64,000 nucleotides of DNA, taken from assembly GCA_964492485.1 (NCBI GenBank), contig CAZBKM010000004.1, positions 82,664-146,663 of the forward strand. Direction: 5' to 3'. This DNA is from UBA5336 sp964492485. Its GTDB lineage: Bacteria; Pseudomonadota; Alphaproteobacteria; Caulobacterales; Hyphomonadaceae. Below the pieces are notes generated by a model that was not told where the DNA came from, ran no database searches, and saw nothing but the letters and a program-made list of their open reading frames with translations. The translations under genes were made by a program, and so were the position numbers. This document shows, one piece after another, positions 9,566 through 18,752 of the stretch. Every line of letters starts with the position of its first letter. Within the stretch, counting starts at the first letter, position 1.

Positions 9566-11425
9566 TTACGCGTCTTCCATCATCTTCTCGGCCTTCTTCA
9601 CGGCATCCTCGATGGTGCCGACCATGTAGAAGGCCTGTTCCGGCAGGTGGTCATACTCGCCTTCGATCAGGCCCTTGAAGCCCTTGATCGTGTCTTCGAG
9701 CTTCACCTGGATGCCCGGCGAACCGGTGAAAACCTCGGCAACGTCGAAAGGCTGCGACAGGAAGCGTTCCACCTTGCGCGCGCGTGCCACGACCAGCTTG
9801 TCGTCCTCCGACAGTTCATCCATCCCAAGGATCGCGATGATGTCCTGGAGTTCCTTGTAGCGCTGAAGGATCTGCTGCACGCCGCGGGCGGCCTCGTAAT
9901 GGTCCTGGCCGATCACGAACGGATCCAGGATCCGCGAGGTCGAATCGAGCGGGTCAACAGCCGGGTAGATGCCCTTTTCCGCGATCGCCCGGTTCAGAAC
10001 CGTGGTCGCGTCGAGGTGGGCGAACGAGGTCGCCGGCGCAGGGTCGGTCAGGTCGTCGGCGGGCACGTAAATCGCCTGCACTGACGTGATGGACCCCTTG
10101 GTCGTGGACGTGATCCGCTCCTGCAGCAGACCCATGTCGGTGGCCAATGTCGGCTGATAGCCCACCGCAGACGGGATGCGTCCGAGCAGCGCCGACACTT
10201 CCGAGCCCGCCTGGGTAAACCGGAAGATGTTGTCCACGAAGAACAGCACGTCCTTGCCTTCGACGTCCCGGAAGTATTCGGCCTGGGTCAGACCGGTCAA
10301 CGCCACCCGGGCCCGCGCGCCCGGCGGCTCGTTCATCTGCCCGTAAACCAGCGTCGCACGGCTCTCGCCATCAAGGTTGATCACCTTGGCATCCATCATC
10401 TCGTGGTAGAGATCGTTGCCCTCACGGGTCCGTTCGCCGACACCGGCAAACACAGAATAGCCGCCGAACAGCTTGGCGATGTTGTTGATCAGCTCCTGGA
10501 TGAGAACGGTCTTGCCGACACCGGCGCCGCCGAACAGGCCGATCTTTCCGCCCTTGGTGTAGGGGCAGAGAAGGTCGATAACCTTGATGCCGGTCACCAG
10601 GATTTCCTTCTCGGTGGACTGATCGACGAAAGCCGGGGCGTCCTGGTGGATGGCACGGTACTCCTCGGTCTCGACCGGGCCGCGTTCGTCGATCGGCTCA
10701 CCGATCACGTTCAGGATGCGCCCGAGCGTCGCCGGCCCAACGGGCACGGTGATCGGGCGACCGGTGTCGGTGACATCCTGGCCACGGACCAGACCTTCGG
10801 TGGAGTCCATCGCGATCGTGCGCACCGTGTTTTCCCCAAGGTGCTGCGCGACTTCGAGCACGAGGCGAATGCCGTGATTGTCGGTTTCGAGCGCGTTCTG
10901 GATCGCGGGCAGATGGCCGTCGAACTCTACGTCGACAACGGCGCCGATGACCTGGGAAATCTGGCCCTTCACATTGGCGGAAATGTTCATGCGGGTCGTC
11001 TCCTTGGGAGCGGGGGTCGTGGGATTGGCGCGCGTTGCGGCGCCGGTCTTGGCCGGGCCGTCCGCCTTCGCCGCTCGGTCTGGCGGCGAGGCGCTCGACG
11101 CCGCCGTTTTCGATGCTGCACCGGTCTTCACCGGCTCGGACGGAGAGGGCGCGCCAGCCGGAGCGGATGCGGCCGGCGCCTCGGAGGGTGAGGTCTTGTC
11201 CGCCACGGATTCGGGCTTGCAGACGCCACAGGCGCGCTTGTCCGAATAGGGCAGACCATCGGTGCAGGCTTGCGCGGCCTCGAGCGTGTCGAAGGGACCA
11301 TGCCAGGTATCGTCGTCGTTTGACCGGTCGCCCCCCACACCCTGACCGTCATTGCAATACCGGCAGGTGGACAGGTGAATGCGTGCCCGCTTTGAGATCT
11401 TGTTCTCGTAGACCCAGTAGCGCAT
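9566..11425 (-). CDS. atpD: F0F1 ATP synthase subunit beta with fused N-terminal Cys-rich domain
   Basis: Catalytic beta subunit of F1. Residues 146-619 form a normal 474-aa AtpD: QVIGAVVDVEF, the Walker A motif GGAGVGKT, and VSALLGRIPSAVGYQPTLA. The open frame also encodes 145 extra residues. Residues 1-71 are a small domain (YWVYENKISKRARIHLSTC...) with Cys21/Cys24, Cys54 and Cys66/Cys69, a plausible zinc ribbon. Residues 72-145 are an Ala/Pro/Ser/Lys-rich linker. The start at 11425 has AGGAG 5 bases upstream. The internal ATG at 10990 also has AAGGAG, 9 bases upstream. The locus may therefore make a fusion, free AtpD, or both. Low-complexity AtpD extensions are known in Caulobacter-like bacteria, but I do not know of one with this domain. 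Confidence 0.93.
   Translation of the reverse strand: MRYWVYENKISKRARIHLSTCRYCNDGQGVGGDRSNDDDTWHGPFDTLEAAQACTDGLPYSDKRACGVCKPESVADKTSPSEAPAASAPAGAPSPSEPVKTGAASKTAASSASPPDRAAKADGPAKTGAATRANPTTPAPKETTRMNISANVKGQISQVIGAVVDVEFDGHLPAIQNALETDNHGIRLVLEVAQHLGENTVRTIAMDSTEGLVRGQDVTDTGRPITVPVGPATLGRILNVIGEPIDERGPVETEEYRAIHQDAPAFVDQSTEKEILVTGIKVIDLLCPYTKGGKIGLFGGAGVGKTVLIQELINNIAKLFGGYSVFAGVGERTREGNDLYHEMMDAKVINLDGESRATLVYGQMNEPPGARARVALTGLTQAEYFRDVEGKDVLFFVDNIFRFTQAGSEVSALLGRIPSAVGYQPTLATDMGLLQERITSTTKGSITSVQAIYVPADDLTDPAPATSFAHLDATTVLNRAIAEKGIYPAVDPLDSTSRILDPFVIGQDHYEAARGVQQILQRYKELQDIIAILGMDELSEDDKLVVARARKVERFLSQPFDVAEVFTGSPGIQVKLEDTIKGFKGLIEGEYDHLPEQAFYMVGTIEDAVKKAEKMMEDA
10988..11005 (-). promoter_or_regulatory. 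Internal ribosome-binding site and ATG for unextended AtpD
   Basis: AAGGAG at 11005-11000 stands 9 bases before the ATG at 10990-10988, inside the extended atpD frame. It would produce a standard-length beta subunit starting MNISANVKG. This site decides whether the upstream 145 codons form a separate start, a fused domain, or an alternative isoform. Confidence 0.7.
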
Positions 11426-11433
11426 GCCGCCTC

Positions 11434-12321
11434 CTATAGCGCTTCCGCGCCGGAGATGATCTCGATCAGCTCCTTGGTGATGGCCGCCTGGCGGGCCCGG
11501 TTGTACTGCAATGACAGGTCGTCGATCATCTCACCTGCATTGCGCGTGGCGTTGTCCATGGCGGACATCCGGGCGGCCTGTTCGCCGGCCGCGCTTTCCA
11601 GCATGGCTGAAATGATCTGGGTATTGATGTAGCGCGGCAGAAGAACGTCGAGGATTTCCGGTTCCGACGGCTCGTAGGCATAAACCGCGCCGCCGAGATC
11701 GATCGTCTCGGCCGCATCCTCGTCCGGCGTCGTCACTGGGATCAGTTGCTGACCGGAGGGAACCTGGGTCAGGACGTTCCTGAACTGCGAATAAATGAGG
11801 GTGCAGAAGTCGAATTCGCCCGCCTCGAAGCCGGCAGTCAGCCGCCGGCCGAGGGCAAGGCCCGGCTCGGTATAATCGTTCCGGATATCCGACAGGTCCA
11901 CATGATCGAGAAACAGGTCGCCATACTCGCGGGCCAATTGCTCGCGACCTTTCTTGCCCACCGTGACGATCTTCACCGACTTGCCGGCCGCGCGTAGCTC
12001 ACCGATCCACTGGCGCGCCAGCTTCACCACATTGGCATTGAAGCCACCGCAAAGACCGCGCTCCGCCGTCATGACGACCAGGCAATGCACATCGTCCTTG
12101 CCGCTACCGGCCAGGAGTTTCGGTCCCGTGGCGCCATCGCCCAGCGACGCGGCCAGATTGGCCACCACGGCCGCCATCCGCTCGGCATAGGGGCGCGAAG
12201 CCTCTGCCGCCTCCTGGGCACGTTTCAGCTTCGACGCCGCCACGAGCTGCATCGCCTTGGTGATCTTCTGCGTGGACTTCACGCTCGAGATCCGATTTTT
12301 CAGGTCCTTCAGGCTGGGCAT
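11434..12321 (-). CDS. atpG: F0F1 ATP synthase subunit gamma
   Basis: 295-aa central rotor shaft of F1. The N-terminal helix MPSLKDLKNRISSVKSTQ..ITKAMQLVAASK and the C-terminal helix with NATRNAGEMIDDLSLQYNRARQAAITKELIEI are both conserved, and the length is normal. It lies between atpA and atpD, with 8 bases to the extended atpD start. Small insertions in the middle (about residues 195-215) are typical of Alphaproteobacteria. Confidence 0.96.
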   Translation of the reverse strand: MPSLKDLKNRISSVKSTQKITKAMQLVAASKLKRAQEAAEASRPYAERMAAVVANLAASLGDGATGPKLLAGSGKDDVHCLVVMTAERGLCGGFNANVVKLARQWIGELRAAGKSVKIVTVGKKGREQLAREYGDLFLDHVDLSDIRNDYTEPGLALGRRLTAGFEAGEFDFCTLIYSQFRNVLTQVPSGQQLIPVTTPDEDAAETIDLGGAVYAYEPSEPEILDVLLPRYINTQIISAMLESAAGEQAARMSAMDNATRNAGEMIDDLSLQYNRARQAAITKELIEIISGAEAL

Positions 12322-12388
12322 CTCAGCTTCGCTCCGATGTATCGGCGCCGGCGCGGCCGGTTTCGTCGCTCATTCCGGGCCTCTGCCC

Positions 12389-13924
12389 CTAGGCAAAGCT
12401 CTTGGCAAACGCTTCGAGCGTGGACTTGATCTCGGACTCTATCTCGTCACTCAGCGCCTTCTCGTCGCGGATCTTCGCGAGCAAGGCCGATTTCTGGCTG
12501 TGCAGGTGCTTGAGGAGTTCCTGCTCAAAGCGCACGACGTCGTTGAGCGCCACACCATCCAGGAAGCCGCGCGTGCCCGCATAGATCACGATGACCTGCT
12601 CTTCCATCTGCAGCGGCGAATATTGCGGCTGTTTCAGAAGCTCAGTCAGGCGCGCGCCGCGGTTCAGAAGGCGCTGGGTTGCAGCGTCCAGATCGGAGCC
12701 GAACTTCGCAAACGCCGCCATCTCGCGGTATTGCGCAAGCTCGCCCTTCATCGCGCCGGCCACCTTCTTCATGGCCTTCGTCTGGGCGGCCGATCCCACA
12801 CGCGAGACCGACAGGCCGACATTCACCGCCGGGCGAATACCCTGGTAGAAAAGGTCGGTTTCCAGGAAGATCTGGCCATCGGTGATCGAGATCACATTGG
12901 TCGGAATATAGGCCGAGACGTCGTTTGCCTGGGTCTCGATGATGGGCAGCGCCGTCAGCGAGCCCGCCTTGTGGTCGTCGTTCAGCTTTGCCGCCCGCTC
13001 CAGGAGGCGGGAGTGCAGGTAGAACACGTCGCCCGGATAGGCTTCACGGCCGGGAGGACGCCGCAGCAGCAGTGACATCTGGCGGTAGGCCACGGCCTGC
13101 TTGGACAGATCGTCGTAGATGATAAGCGCGTGCATGCCATTATCGCGGAACCACTCGCCGATCGTGCAGCCCGTATAGGGCGCAAGATACTGGAGCGGAG
13201 CCGGCTCGGACGCTGTCGCCGCCACCACGACGGTGTAGTCGAGCGCGCCGCGCTCTTCGAGGATCTTCACCACGTTCGCCACGGTCGACCGCTTCTGGCC
13301 GACGGCGACGTAAACGCAGAACAGCTTCTCGCCATCCGATTTGGCCGCGTCGTTGATCTGCTTCTGGTTCAGGATCGTGTCGATGCAGATCGCGGTCTTG
13401 CCCGTCTGGCGGTCACCGATGATCAACTCGCGCTGGCCGCGGCCGATCGGGATCATGCCGTCGATGGCCTTGATACCCGTCATCATCGGCTCGTGCACCG
13501 ACTTTCGCGGGATGATGCCAGGCGCCTTCACGTCGACGCGGTTGCGCGAGGCCACATCGGTGAGAGCGCCCTTGCCGTCCACCGGTTCGCCGAGCGCGTC
13601 GACGACACGGCCAAGCAGGCCCTTGCCCACAGGCGCATCGACGATGGCGCCCAGGCGCTTGACGGTCGAACCCTCGTTGATACCGCGGTCATTCCCGAAG
13701 ATCACAACGCCGACATTGTCGTGTTCCAGGTTCAGGGCCATGCCCTTTGCGCCGGTCTCGAACTCGACCATCTCGCCCGCCTGGACGCTGTCGAGCCCAT
13801 AGATGCGGGCAATACCGTCACCGACGGAAAGAACCTGACCGATGTCGGCCACTTCGGCTTCGACCCCGAAGGATTCGATCTGACGTTTGAGAATTCCGGA
13901 GATCTCGGCTGCGCTGATGTCCAT
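12389..13924 (-). CDS. atpA: F0F1 ATP synthase subunit alpha
   Basis: 511-aa non-catalytic nucleotide-binding subunit of F1. It shows the N-terminal domain (SAAEISGILKRQIESF), Walker A GDRQTGKT near residue 170, the alpha signature around AYRQMSLLLRRPPGREAYPGDVFYLHSRLLERAA, and the C-terminal helical domain. Length and motifs are standard. It starts 5 bases after the atpH stop, so the pair is probably translationally coupled. Confidence 0.97.
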   Translation of the reverse strand: MDISAAEISGILKRQIESFGVEAEVADIGQVLSVGDGIARIYGLDSVQAGEMVEFETGAKGMALNLEHDNVGVVIFGNDRGINEGSTVKRLGAIVDAPVGKGLLGRVVDALGEPVDGKGALTDVASRNRVDVKAPGIIPRKSVHEPMMTGIKAIDGMIPIGRGQRELIIGDRQTGKTAICIDTILNQKQINDAAKSDGEKLFCVYVAVGQKRSTVANVVKILEERGALDYTVVVAATASEPAPLQYLAPYTGCTIGEWFRDNGMHALIIYDDLSKQAVAYRQMSLLLRRPPGREAYPGDVFYLHSRLLERAAKLNDDHKAGSLTALPIIETQANDVSAYIPTNVISITDGQIFLETDLFYQGIRPAVNVGLSVSRVGSAAQTKAMKKVAGAMKGELAQYREMAAFAKFGSDLDAATQRLLNRGARLTELLKQPQYSPLQMEEQVIVIYAGTRGFLDGVALNDVVRFEQELLKHLHSQKSALLAKIRDEKALSDEIESEIKSTLEAFAKSFA

Positions 13925-13929
13925 CGCGC

Positions 13930-14490
13930 TCAGGCTCCCTTCATGGCGGCGTTCATACGGTCGAGCTTCGACGCAAGGCTCGCGTCAACGAGTTTCGATC
14001 CGAGGCGAAGCTGGATGCCGCCGATCAGGGCCTCATCCACGTCCTCGGTCAATTCCACTTCGCCGCCCACGGCCTTGGCCAGGATCCCCTGGATGCGGTC
14101 ACGCTGGGCGTCGGTGAGCGGTTTGGCGGTGCGCACGCTTGCGCGCTTCACACCGCGCTGATTGGCGTAGAGCGCATCGAAGGCGCGCTGGGCGGCGACA
14201 ATCTCCCCGGCCCGGCCATTGGCCGCCATGGTGCCGACGAACCTGACCAGAAGGTCGGCCACCCCCGCTTCACGCGCCACAGCGGTGAGGGCATCGGCCT
14301 TGGTCGCACGCCCGAAGGCCGGCGACCGGACAAGGCGAACCAGATCGGCATTGTCCCTGACCAGCTCGGCGAAGCCCTCGAAGTCACGATGAATGTCCGC
14401 GAGCTGGCCCGTGTCCTGAGCCAATTCGAACAGAGCGCTGGCGTAGCGCTGGGCCGCTTCGCTGGCGGTCGAGGTCGAGGCTTTGGCCAA
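13930..14490 (-). CDS. atpH: F0F1 ATP synthase subunit delta
   Basis: Peripheral-stalk subunit joining F1 to the b subunits. From the TTG at 14490 the protein is 186 aa, with the family N terminus AAQRYASALFELAQD and the C-terminal beta region GGIQLRLGSKLVDASLASKLDRM. An upstream ATG at 14592 would add 34 Arg/Ser-rich residues that do not look like the family, so the TTG is preferred, although the ribosome-binding site is weak. First gene of the F1 operon. The genes for the membrane sector F0 are not here, as is usual in Alphaproteobacteria. Confidence 0.88.
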   Translation of the reverse strand: MAKASTSTASEAAQRYASALFELAQDTGQLADIHRDFEGFAELVRDNADLVRLVRSPAFGRATKADALTAVAREAGVADLLVRFVGTMAANGRAGEIVAAQRAFDALYANQRGVKRASVRTAKPLTDAQRDRIQGILAKAVGGEVELTEDVDEALIGGIQLRLGSKLVDASLASKLDRMNAAMKGA

Positions 14491-14723
14491 AACGATGTCC
14501 GTCTGTCTGTCTGGGGGCGAGCGCCCGGAAATTGCACGGCATGACCTGCGCGAAGTCAGCCCCCCGCGCAGGAATTCGGCGGGGCTTAGCACCGGACCTT
14601 TGCTCTGACAACATGGGCGAGGGTCGGAAATTGCGGCAGATTGGCACGCAGCCGTGCGCCAGCGAAATCGTCGATTCTACGGGACCCTTCACAGGCGAAC
14701 CCACCGACCGTCGCGCCGGCCGC

Positions 14724-16889
14724 CTAAAGGAAGGAATAGGGATCGATGTCGATCGTGAGCCGAACCGAGCCGGGCAATTTCAGCCGCGCCCGCCAGGCCG
14801 CCATGTAGGCAGACAGGTCCACCTCGCGGGGCGACTGCACCAGGAACCGGCTGCGATGGCGTCCGCGAAGCACCGCAATGGGAGCCGGCGCCGGGCCGAA
14901 GACGTCAACACCCTCGGCATTGGGCGCGGCCTGAAGCGTGCGCAGTCCGGCGTCCTCCAGCAACGACGCCGTGGGCGCGGAAAGGATCAGCGCCGCAAGG
15001 CGGCCATAGGGCGGCAGGCCCATTTCGGCGCGGACCGTACGCTCGATCTCGAGAAAGCCGTCGCGGTCACCTGCGGCCAGGGCGATCATGGCCGGATTAT
15101 CGGGATCCGCGGTCTGAACCAGCGCACGGCCCGGCCGCTCGGCACGCCCGGCGCGGCCCGCCACCTGGGAAAGGAGCTGGAACGTCCGCTCTCCGGCCCG
15201 CAGATCCCCACCCTTGAGCCCGGAATCCGCGTCGACCACCCCGACCAGGGTCAGGTTGGGAAAATTGTGTCCCTTTGCAACCATCTGGGTACCGATCAGA
15301 ACGTCGATGTCGCCCCGCGCCATCCGGTCCACGAGCGCACGGGTCTCCTCGCCGGTCTGTGCGGTATCCGAGGAAAAGATCTCGATCCGCGCGTCGGGCA
15401 GCAGGGCCCGACTTTCCTCCGCCACGCGCTCCACACCGGGCCCGACGCCCATCAGCGTGTTGCGGGCGCCGCAGGCGGGACAGGCCTCGGGCCTCGCCAT
15501 GCTGAAGCCCGTCAAGTGACAGACCAGGCGCCCGGTATAGCGGTGTTCGGTCAGCCAGCTTTCGGTTCCGGGGCTCTTCAGCTTCTCACCGCAGGCACGG
15601 CACAGAACCAGCGGCGCATATCCGCGCCGGTTCAGGAACAGGAGGCTCTGCTCACCCCTCGCGAGGGTGACCTTCAACGCCTCCCGCAAGCGCGGGGACA
15701 ACCACTCGCCACGTGCGGGAGGATCGGCGCGCAGGTCGATCAGGTCGACCTCGGGCAGCCGCGCGGCGCCCGGCCGGGCCGAGAGCGTCAGCAGGCCATA
15801 GCGCCCGGAGCGGGCATTGACAGCGGTCTCCATCGAGGGTGTCGCCGAGGCCAGAACGATGGTCGCCCCGGCGAGCTTTGCCCGCATCACCGCCAGGTCG
15901 CGGGCATGGTAGGTCACGCCTTCCTCCTGCTTGTAGGAGGTGTCGTGCTCTTCATCGACGACCAGCAACGCCAGACGCGCGAAGGGAAGAAACAATGCCG
16001 ACCGCGCGCCGACCACGATCCGTGCCCGGCCCGCCGCCACTTCCCGTAGGGTCCGCCGCCGCAGCTTGTCTGACAATCCCGAATGCCACGCTGCCGGGGC
16101 CGCACCGAAGCGTGCCTCGAAGCGTGAGAGGATCGCCTGGGTCAGCGCAATCTCCGGCAGAAGCACCAGGACCTGACCGCCCGCATCGCGGTCCAGCGCG
16201 GCCGCAATGGCCTCGAAATAGACCTCTGTCTTGCCCGACCCGGTCACGCCATCCAGCAGAAACGGGGCGAAACCACCGGCGCGGACCGCTGCAACCAGCC
16301 TGTCGGCGGCAGCGCGCTGTTCATCTGTCAAATGGTGCGGCGGCGGGCCCGGCGCGGGCTCGGGGAAGGGCGGGTCGACCGGCTCCTCGACAGCCCGCAG
16401 GGCACCGGCATCCGCCAGCCCCTTCACCACCGACGCAGAGACGCCCGCCGCCTGGACCAGCGCAGCCGCCGAACGCGGTGTCGCATCCGCCACCTCCAGA
16501 ACGCGCGCCCGCGCAGGCGTCATCCGCTCGGGCGTTGCGGGGCCACGCACATAGGCAATCTCCGTCGGCGACGGCAACAGGCCCTGTCGAGCCCGCAGGG
16601 CCATCGCCAGGACCTGACCGGGCGCGGCCACCGTGTAGCGGGCTGTCCATTCGATGAAGGCGCGCATGTCGTCCGGCATGGGCGGCGCAGGCAGCAGGTG
16701 AGACAGGGGTTTCAGCGACCGCTCGCCGGCTGCAGCGTCCGGGGCCAGGTCCCACACCACCCCCAGCCGCTCCACCTTGCCCAGCGGCGCGACGACATAG
16801 GCCCCCACGCAACAGACCATGCCCTCAGGGACCAGATAGTCGAACGGCTCGGGAAGCGGCAGGGGGAACAGGATACGCGCGACGGCCAT
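14724..16889 (-). CDS. priA: Primosomal replication restart helicase PriA
   Basis: Superfamily 2 helicase that reloads the replisome at stalled forks. It shows the N-terminal DNA-binding domain (RILFPLPLPEPFDYLVP), Walker A GVTGSGKTEVYFE, the DEEH box (VVDEEHDTSYKQEEG) and C-terminal helicase motifs (IGTQMVAKGHNFPN, QVAGRAGRA). The zinc region is odd. CRACGEKL and CPACGA keep one four-Cys site, but the second site of E. coli-type PriA has SPGT and CHLTG in place of its CxxC pairs. Start: the ATG at 16889 is chosen, and one at 16901 would add four residues. Divergent from the GGDEF-EAL gene. Confidence 0.94.
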   Translation of the reverse strand: MAVARILFPLPLPEPFDYLVPEGMVCCVGAYVVAPLGKVERLGVVWDLAPDAAAGERSLKPLSHLLPAPPMPDDMRAFIEWTARYTVAAPGQVLAMALRARQGLLPSPTEIAYVRGPATPERMTPARARVLEVADATPRSAAALVQAAGVSASVVKGLADAGALRAVEEPVDPPFPEPAPGPPPHHLTDEQRAAADRLVAAVRAGGFAPFLLDGVTGSGKTEVYFEAIAAALDRDAGGQVLVLLPEIALTQAILSRFEARFGAAPAAWHSGLSDKLRRRTLREVAAGRARIVVGARSALFLPFARLALLVVDEEHDTSYKQEEGVTYHARDLAVMRAKLAGATIVLASATPSMETAVNARSGRYGLLTLSARPGAARLPEVDLIDLRADPPARGEWLSPRLREALKVTLARGEQSLLFLNRRGYAPLVLCRACGEKLKSPGTESWLTEHRYTGRLVCHLTGFSMARPEACPACGARNTLMGVGPGVERVAEESRALLPDARIEIFSSDTAQTGEETRALVDRMARGDIDVLIGTQMVAKGHNFPNLTLVGVVDADSGLKGGDLRAGERTFQLLSQVAGRAGRAERPGRALVQTADPDNPAMIALAAGDRDGFLEIERTVRAEMGLPPYGRLAALILSAPTASLLEDAGLRTLQAAPNAEGVDVFGPAPAPIAVLRGRHRSRFLVQSPREVDLSAYMAAWRARLKLPGSVRLTIDIDPYSFL

Positions 16890-17053
16890 GACACCCAGCA
16901 TATGCCTGCGGCCCGCACCGCGTGCAAAGACGCCGCGCGACGCGATCGGTGGAAAACCCGGTCAATCTTCTTGGAAATTACGGGCACCCGGTTTTCCGGC
17001 CTTTCAGAAGATTCTGGTAGTCGAAAACACGTATACGCAAGGAGTTCACTCTC

Positions 17054-18568
17054 GTGGCGCCCATTCGAACCCGGAAGGATGCCTTGGTTTTCGTGGGGAT
17101 GGTCTCACTTTCAGCCATCTCCATTTCGTGCATTCTATCTGTAATTTCCTTTGAGATCATTCCGCCGGAGACTCACCTGATGAATCTCCTCGGAACACTT
17201 GTGGTGTCGAGTCTCGTTTCGGTGCCAATTGCGCTTCTTCTCGCCCAGAGCAGCCTGCGGCTCGGCCTCTACCAGGCGCGGCTCGAGAAAATGGCGAACA
17301 CCGACCCGCTGACCGGCCTTCACAACCGGCGTCGCTTCACCGAGCTGCTCGATGCCCAACTCGCAGGCAGTGGAATCTTCGCTCTGGCCTTCGTCGATCT
17401 GGACAGGTTCAAGGCGGTCAATGACTGTCATGGGCACGGCGTTGGCGACGAAGTGTTTCAACGACTGGCGTGTCGCCTCCAGGAGACGATTCCGCATTCG
17501 GACGTCGCGCGTCTGGGAGGTGATGAATTCGGGGTGATCCTGCCCGGACTGGAGGAGACGCAGGACGCGACGGACGTGTTCCTCGCCCTTCACGGCGCCA
17601 TCTGCGAGCCAGTCTTCACGTCGGCCGGCCCTGTCTATGTGGGGGCGTCGATCGGCATCGCGTGTCGCACCGGGGCCACCCCAGCCGCCTCGGCAATGCT
17701 GCGCGCCGCCGACAAGGCGATGATGCGAGCCAAGGCGGAAGGCGGTGGCGTCCGCCTGTTCGATCCCGCGCTCGACACCGATGAACTGGACGCTGCAGAC
17801 TTCGAAGAAGCATTGCGCGTCGCGATACACAGTGACCGCATTGTCCCAGCCTTCCAGCCCTTTCGGGAGATTGCAACGGGGCGCCGGGGCGGATTCGAGG
17901 TGCTCGCGCGCTGGTCGGGACAGACGCCTTGCGACGCCCCCTCGCCGGGTGCCTTCGTCCCCGTCGCCGAACGCCTCGGCCTGATCGACAGGCTGTTCTG
18001 GCGGATGATGGAACAGGCCCTGGAAGCCTGGAGCGACGGACCGGACGACCAGGTCCTGGCCTTCAACATCTCGCCGGCGCAGCTGCACAATCCGGCCTTC
18101 TGCCAACGCCTGTTTGGCGTGCTCGAGCGCCACGACATCGCGGCGCCACGGATCGAGGTGGAGATTACCGAAAAGGCGGTGTTCCGTGATCTTTCGAGCG
18201 CGGCGGGCAAGCTCAAGACGCTGGCCGATGCCGGCGTGGGGGTCGTGCTGGATGATTTCGGCACCGGTCAGTCATCCCTGTCGCTCGTCCACGAACTTCC
18301 GCTCACGAAGCTCAAGATCGACCAGTCTTTCGTGAACTCCCTGCCATGGTCGGACCATTCCACGAAGATTCTCGCGGCCACGGTGAGCCTCAGCCGGGCC
18401 CTCGGTCTGAAGACCTGCGCCGAAGGCGTGGAAACAGCCTCTTCGCTGCAGCGGCTCGAGGCGCTTGGATGCGACTTTGCCCAGGGCTTCCTGATCGGTC
18501 ATCCACAACCGGACCCGTTCCTGCACATGACGCCAGCGGAGACGGCAGCCGCCCGCGTCGCCGGTTAG
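17054..18568 (+). CDS. Membrane GGDEF-EAL cyclic-di-GMP protein
   Basis: 504-aa protein with two N-terminal membrane helices (about 10-32 and 40-66), a diguanylate cyclase domain (about 75-235) and an EAL phosphodiesterase domain (about 250-495). The GGDEF motif is intact (RLGGDEFGVIL). The EAL signature reads EVLARW, which keeps the metal-binding Glu, and the ITEKAV, DDFGTGQSSLS and KIDQSFV motifs are present. Both activities are therefore possible, and which dominates cannot be read. The start is GTG with AAGGAG 9 bases upstream. A dispersed repeat begins at its stop codon. Confidence 0.93.
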   Translation: MAPIRTRKDALVFVGMVSLSAISISCILSVISFEIIPPETHLMNLLGTLVVSSLVSVPIALLLAQSSLRLGLYQARLEKMANTDPLTGLHNRRRFTELLDAQLAGSGIFALAFVDLDRFKAVNDCHGHGVGDEVFQRLACRLQETIPHSDVARLGGDEFGVILPGLEETQDATDVFLALHGAICEPVFTSAGPVYVGASIGIACRTGATPAASAMLRAADKAMMRAKAEGGGVRLFDPALDTDELDAADFEEALRVAIHSDRIVPAFQPFREIATGRRGGFEVLARWSGQTPCDAPSPGAFVPVAERLGLIDRLFWRMMEQALEAWSDGPDDQVLAFNISPAQLHNPAFCQRLFGVLERHDIAAPRIEVEITEKAVFRDLSSAAGKLKTLADAGVGVVLDDFGTGQSSLSLVHELPLTKLKIDQSFVNSLPWSDHSTKILAATVSLSRALGLKTCAEGVETASSLQRLEALGCDFAQGFLIGHPQPDPFLHMTPAETAAARVAG

Positions 18569-18669
18569 CGCATTTTCAAGCGAAGTGGGCACCGGTTCGC
18601 GTTAGGAAGACCCCCAAAAGCGATAAACCAGCGCGTTCTCACTTTCTCTGATTGACGTGGAGACGCGCC
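18568..18669. repeat. Dispersed intergenic repeat, copy 1 (reverse orientation)
   Basis: About 100 bp starting at the stop codon of the GGDEF-EAL gene. It contains the imperfect palindrome GCGAAGTGGGCACCGGTTCGC (18581-18601) and ends with TCTGATTGACGTGG-like sequence matching copy 5 at 60.3 kb. It belongs to the two-palindrome family also found near 27.5, 40.2, 55.8 and 60.3 kb. Confidence 0.75.
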
Positions 18670-18752
18670 CCGTCCCGCCGGGTCCCGGCCGGCGGTCGCC
18701 AAAGGCGAGCCGGGCGGCTTCCCTGGCGAACGGAAGCGCCGTACACGGCACC

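Noticed and set aside
14491..14592. Extended N terminus of AtpH from the ATG at 14592
   Set aside because: The 34 added residues are Arg/Ser-rich and unlike the delta family. The TTG at 14490 gives the normal length.
17881..17950. The EVL in place of EAL as a sign of inactive phosphodiesterase
   Set aside because: The Glu that binds metal is kept, and the other catalytic motifs are present, so inactivity cannot be claimed.
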